A DNA stretch of 64,000 nucleotides from Caenorhabditis remanei (lineage: Eukaryota; Nematoda; Chromadorea; Rhabditida; Rhabditidae): the NCBI RefSeq assembly GCF_010183535.1, contig NC_071329.1, positions 13,144,001 through 13,208,000 of the forward strand. The letters are read 5' to 3'. This document shows positions 60,085-64,000 of the stretch, piece by piece. Under the pieces are notes generated by a model. That model was not told the DNA's origin, did not search any database, and saw only the letters and a list, made by a program, of their open reading frames with translations. The position numbers were made by a program, and so were the translations under genes. The stretch's first letter is position 1, and every line of letters starts with the position of its first letter.

Positions 60085-62332
60085 TTATATTTCTTCTTCT
60101 TTGATTTCTTTCTTCACCGGGCTCAAAATCTTTTGTTTTGCTTCATCGCTTGACACCAGATACAGTAAATCCGAAAGAGCTTGTTCGTGTTGTTGCTCTT
60201 CAGCTCTCATATGGATTCCTGTGGTCCCACGTGGCAGATACTTATATTTTGGCCCCAAATTCATTGTTACGGTGGCATCTGGAAAAATAGATGAAAACTG
60301 TGTTTTCACAGTACAGTACAACTCACTTTTGAACAGAGAAACGGATGGGAAATAAGTTCCTGCGTAGATATTCTCGTATGCTATGCCACACGATTTTCCA
60401 TTGTGGAAAAACTCAATCTGTAATTTCAATGGAAAATGCATAAATAACATTAACAAAATCTTATTACTCACGTAACTTCCAGGCATTTCTTGCAAATTTT
60501 TAGCTACTTCAGCAGAGTCCTCGTGAATTTCGAAAAATAAATTATTTTTGAAGTTAATTAAAGTTCCATTTTTGTAAGATGGTGGCAAGTACTTTTCCGA
60601 TGGTTGATTCGCTGGTACAAGTGTCTTTTTATCGACTGGGAGGTGAATCAGACAACCGAGAGTGTCTCCTTGCTTGAATCCACCAAAATGATATTTCTTT
60701 CCTTTTGCTTCATGAAATTTCGTTCCATGCTTTGACCTCCAGCCATAAGAAAATTTGCTATAACCGACACATGCTTGAAGAGCTGCTGAAAAAAAAACAA
60801 AGTAAAATATTTCTATGAACCGACGAAATCTAATCTAACCATGCGTTTGACTCCATCCGATCCGTATATGGGAATCTTCGGGTTGATCATCAAAGTTCAC
60901 TTCAAAATACCACGTTCCTTTCGACACGCCATGACTAGCTCGGGCCATTGCGTAGCCCTCGAATCCTGTTAACTTCTGACCTGAGGCGTGCAGTTGATAA
61001 GCTCGATCGTTAGGTGACACAATCACTGTTTGGCTGAGAAGCACGCGATACTGGTAGGGAGGAATGACATAGGAGGCTGCTTGATCCCATTCAGGACTGA
61101 AGAAAAAACATTATATTATATACTTTTAACAAAAGTTTTTGAAAATTGTCAATTAACATGCCCAACAGTTTAACCACTCTGATTACCATGTCTTTTTCGA
61201 TTTTTCGTTGATTAAAAAACAAGAAAGTGTTTCAAACAATACGAATAATTTTTCACCAACTTACTCTTCTGGTACATTAGGATCCTTCTCTGTCAAGTAA
61301 TAACGATAACTGTCTTTGCTATTCGGGATGTCAATCTGCACACCATCTGGCATTGCAGCCGACGAATAATCTGCTGCTCTGGAAGTTCTTTCGGATCATT
61401 AGATTGTCTGAATCTGGGCATTGTGAACTTACAACTTTTGTTTCTTTCCAGGTGCTGGTGCTTCAGCATGACGCCGTTTTGAAGCACCGCGAGTTTTCGG
61501 ACCTTCAATTGGCGGCAATTCACGTGGCTCTCGATTTTCTCGTTCTGTTGGAGGCCTTTTTCCTATCTGTAACTGTATGCTGTTGCAGCAATTTCTCGCA
61601 TTTGGCATTTACCTGTTTAACTGCTTCGTGCATTGGTCCAACAAGAGCTAGATTTTTTTCCGCTAAAGCGAACAAGTCGTCATCATCATTGTGTTGCTGA
61701 AAACGTAATTATTGAATGAAGGAACATGTAGTATTACACAACTCACAACAAACACATTCTTCTCTTTCAATAGAGTTGGTGCCAGACTGTTATCCCAATC
61801 TTTTCTCATTTTCAATGAGGTGAGCATAAACCAATTCTTTGTCATGTATGGTACAACTGTGTTTTTTAGGCTTAAATATGTGAAATCTTCAGGGATAATT
61901 TCTGCTGACAATTTTCCGTCTTCTTTCAATTTTTCTGCAGACAATGTTGCGAAAACGGTGACGCACATTTGTACCAAATCAGCTTTTTTTGCTTTCCAAT
62001 CTTCAGCATTCGGACGGCATTGTTTGCAGGTGAATGTATAACAGATCATGAATGGAACTCCGCTCGAACTTCTGTAACCATTCCATCAGTGCCGTTCGGT
62101 AATGAATAACTGCACTCACAATTCATTGTACTCTTTCAAACACCTTCCATGGAACCATTTCAAGCAGCTGGAGCAGAAAACTTCAACAGATCCCAACTCT
62201 CGTTTTCCATCACTGAAAAATTATTTTAAATCGATTCAAACATTTCGGCACAAGTTCGTACCAATAGCAAACACTTGTCGGTGCAGTTTTTGGAGCAGCT
62301 TGACGTCCTCTCCCACCTTTCGAGCTTCTCAT
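60085..62332 (-). CDS. ash-2: ASH2L orthologue, COMPASS/MLL complex subunit, 558 aa
   Basis: A subunit of the histone H3 lysine-4 methyltransferase complex, nuclear. Exons: 62262-62332, 62120-62212, 61747-62071, 61613-61696, 61433-61566, 61265-61378, 60840-61096, 60472-60785, 60327-60417 and 60085-60278; phases agree (1677 nt). Residues 20-75 form the atypical PHD/zinc finger (CYWCDGK, then VFCSSCLKWFHGRC and CYTFTCKQC). A winged-helix segment follows (VVPYMTKNWFMLTSLKMRKD). A basic linker (ASKRRHAEAPAPGKKQKL) leads to the SPRY domain, from DQAASYVIPPYQYRVLLS through KGTWYFEVNFDDQPEDSHIR to NLGPKYKYLPRG. The C-terminal HEQALSDLLYLVSSDE matches the short DPY-30-binding helix of ASH2L. Probable first gene of an operon with glyoxalase II and dhps-1. 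Divergent from the bZIP gene. Confidence 0.96.
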
Positions 62333-62720
62333 TCTGCTGTAGTTGACCGGAAAAGTTCAAATTATTATATTTTTCAATTTAATATTTTTTTCGTGGCCGA
62401 AAAATATCGCCTTTTTTTAGTTCACCGAGACACAACTAATATTCCGGAGTGCGCAGAGAGCAAGCAATTTCTCGGCCAGCGGGCTACAACGTAGATCGGC
62501 CACCGACCGCGCCGCACACGCAGCGCTCCCTATTTTCGAAACATTTCGAAAACCCTCCGTCACGTGCACTCTTCCTCACTCTACCGCGAAACTTTTTCCC
62601 GGGCAATTTCCGTATTTTCCATTCGTTTCTGGATATTTTTGAATTATATCAATTTCTAATCCTATTCTTTAATTTTTAATTTTTCTCTCGTGTTCCAAAC
62701 ACTTCTTGAAAGAAACAATT
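62333..62720. promoter_or_regulatory. Bidirectional promoter, ash-2 / bZIP gene
   Basis: 388 bp lies between divergent starts. The stretch at about 62468-62530 is clearly GC-rich (GGCCACCGACCGCGCCGCAC), unlike the rest of the window, and suits a shared broadly active promoter. CACGTG (E-box) is at about 62561. Confidence 0.5.
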
Positions 62721-63955
62721 ATGATGGGAAACAAGGATTTCAGGTCCGAAGAGGAGCAATTGCTCTCTCTATTGGACGAAACACAGGGTCCATATCCACT
62801 CCTGTCTGAACAGGATCCAGTGATATTTCACAACAACTCATACGAAAGTGAGCTATTCATGGAGTACAATCTTGATTTCGGTGGTGAGTCTCCGAGCTCA
62901 TCGCTTCAGCATCCGATGAAGGACGAGGAACCAATGTTCCTGACAGAAGCCAAGTTGGAACCATCATGGTTGCTCTCTCCTTCCGAATCCGAGGATCCAA
63001 CAGTTTCGCCGATTCATTATCAAAAGGAGGAGAAGCCGCTGAAGATGCCAACGATTCGACGCTACCCAGTTTCGACATTCAATCCATACTCGAGCGGCCC
63101 TCTAATTAAGGTAAGCTATTTTTTATATACTTTTCCTCAGGAAGAGATGTTTCATCAGTTATTATCAGAATCTGGTTAACTTTCTCAAGACTTTCGAGAT
63201 GTTTTCCGAGAATTTGAAATCTATTCAAATGGGGAATTTAATTGATTTTGAAAAGTACTGATGAGAAATCTCTTTCTTACGCGGTAAGTAAGTGAACTCC
63301 CCCATCCTTGACAAGTACTTATAAACCACATTTCAGGAGCCGAGTAATAGCAGATCTCGTGGAAACAGTATGCACATGTATAGAGATGAAGTAACTAAGT
63401 TCAATAATAAGTTTCCCACCTAGGCACCCCGTCCCTTATACACCAAAAATCATGAGAATATTCCTAATTTCTTTTTTTCAGTCTCCATCGTCAAAGAGAG
63501 GACGCCCCCTGAAGGTGACCAGCAACACGAAAATGGCCAACTATGCCCGCAACTACCGTGAGCAGAAGAAGTCCGAGATGTCAATGATGCAAATGCGCAA
63601 TGCTGAGCTCGAGGCGGAGTTGAGACTCACTCGAGAGGAGAACACCAAAATGAAGAAGGCCCTAACCAATGCAAAGGAGGAGATCGTTCAACTGAAAAAG
63701 GTCATCGACCAAGACTCTCAAATTGCTCGTGTCGTCGCCAACATGGGAGCCCAATCTTCATCGCAACTCGGATACGCTCGCGCCGGAGTCTGTGTCCACG
63801 TTGGATCTCTCGGAACCACTGTCGAAGTATGCAAGCAGTGTGCAGACAATAACCAGCAAAGAATGGACTCTAAGTTCGTCGACGATCTCAATGGAACGGA
63901 ACTCTTTGGAGGCGACTTCAGCGCCTTCGACAATTATCTCAATGGTGATTGCTGA
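62721..63955 (+). CDS. bZIP transcription factor, 287 aa
   Basis: Exons 62721-63110 and 63482-63955 join in phase 0. The N-terminal half is acidic with hydrophobic residues (SEEEQLLSLLDETQGPYPLL), typical of an activation domain. The second exon opens with SPSSKRGRPLK, an AT-hook-like basic stretch, then the basic region KMANYARNYREQKKSEM. The leucine zipper follows (MRNAELEAELRLTREENTKM to EEIVQLKKVIDQD). The basic region departs from the usual N-x-x-A-A-x-x-C/S-R (it reads NYARNYR), resembling the CREBZF/Zhangfei group, whose DNA binding is atypical. A cysteine/histidine cluster (VCVHVGSLGTTVEVCKQCAD) follows the zipper. The start is the ATG at 62721; the frame upstream has no ATG. The orthologue name is not known to me. 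Confidence 0.88.
63337..63390 (+). other. Candidate 54-nt cassette exon of the bZIP gene
   Basis: Within the bZIP intron, a CACATTTCAG acceptor (ending 63336) is followed by 18 in-frame codons (EPSNSRSRGNSMHMYRDE) and a GTAACT donor at 63391. Both ends are phase 0, as are the flanking exons. Inclusion would place 18 residues just before the basic region. If the donor is not used, the frame stops after 28 residues (TAG 63421), giving a zipper-less form. Confidence 0.4.
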
Positions 63956-64000
63956 ATTACGGTAAATCACTTACTTATTTTCCAACCTCCTCGAAACGTG

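Overview
The window is nematode nuclear DNA, almost certainly from the genus Caenorhabditis. Introns are short with GT and TTTTCAG borders, the sequence is AT-rich, genes are compact and lie on both strands, and several genes have a splice acceptor directly upstream of the ATG (trans-splicing style). The gene set (tpi-1, cyn-16, ash-2, dhps-1, cnt-1, nadk-2, glb-29 orthologues) matches, from memory, one neighbourhood of C. elegans chromosome II. The TPI protein differs at several residues from the C. elegans protein as I remember it, so a sister species is more likely than C. elegans itself. This is inference. Exon models were built by hand from splice signals. Each model given with exon coordinates keeps frame across all junctions.

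Left part (1-22 kb): a partial basic protein (-) and a coiled-coil protein (+) share a divergent promoter. Next come a tiny secreted protein (-), about 4.2 kb without a convincing gene, and a 12-exon cationic amino-acid transporter (+). The next 4 kb is rearranged: an F-box gene sits in a 2.8 kb block flanked by two ~650 bp direct repeats. Each repeat carries the junction between the transporter 3' end and the 3' end of a PP1-type phosphatase. One transporter copy and one PP1 copy are therefore decayed fragments, and the intact genes lie outside. A 7SK/methylphosphate capping enzyme-like methyltransferase (+) and a myeloid leukemia factor protein (+) follow.

Middle (22-43 kb): cnt-1 (BAR-PH-ArfGAP-ankyrin, with an internal alternative first exon), mitochondrial NAD kinase (-), inositol-pentakisphosphate 2-kinase (-), a probable tpi-1/cyn-16 operon (+), a second F-box gene (+) and a REXO4-type exonuclease (-).

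Right part (43-64 kb): a globin gene (glb-29-like, -) spread over 10.9 kb with a 4.4 kb first intron, a GPI-anchored Ly6-type protein (-), a probable three-gene operon ash-2 > glyoxalase II > dhps-1 (-), and, divergent from ash-2, a bZIP transcription factor (+) with a possible cassette exon.

Repeats: three related palindromic Tc1-like MITEs all sit inside introns. Three further unrelated inverted-repeat elements and an intronic hairpin are present. No tRNA, rRNA, CRISPR or viral sequence was recognised. The most unusual feature is the F-box block with its long flanking duplication.
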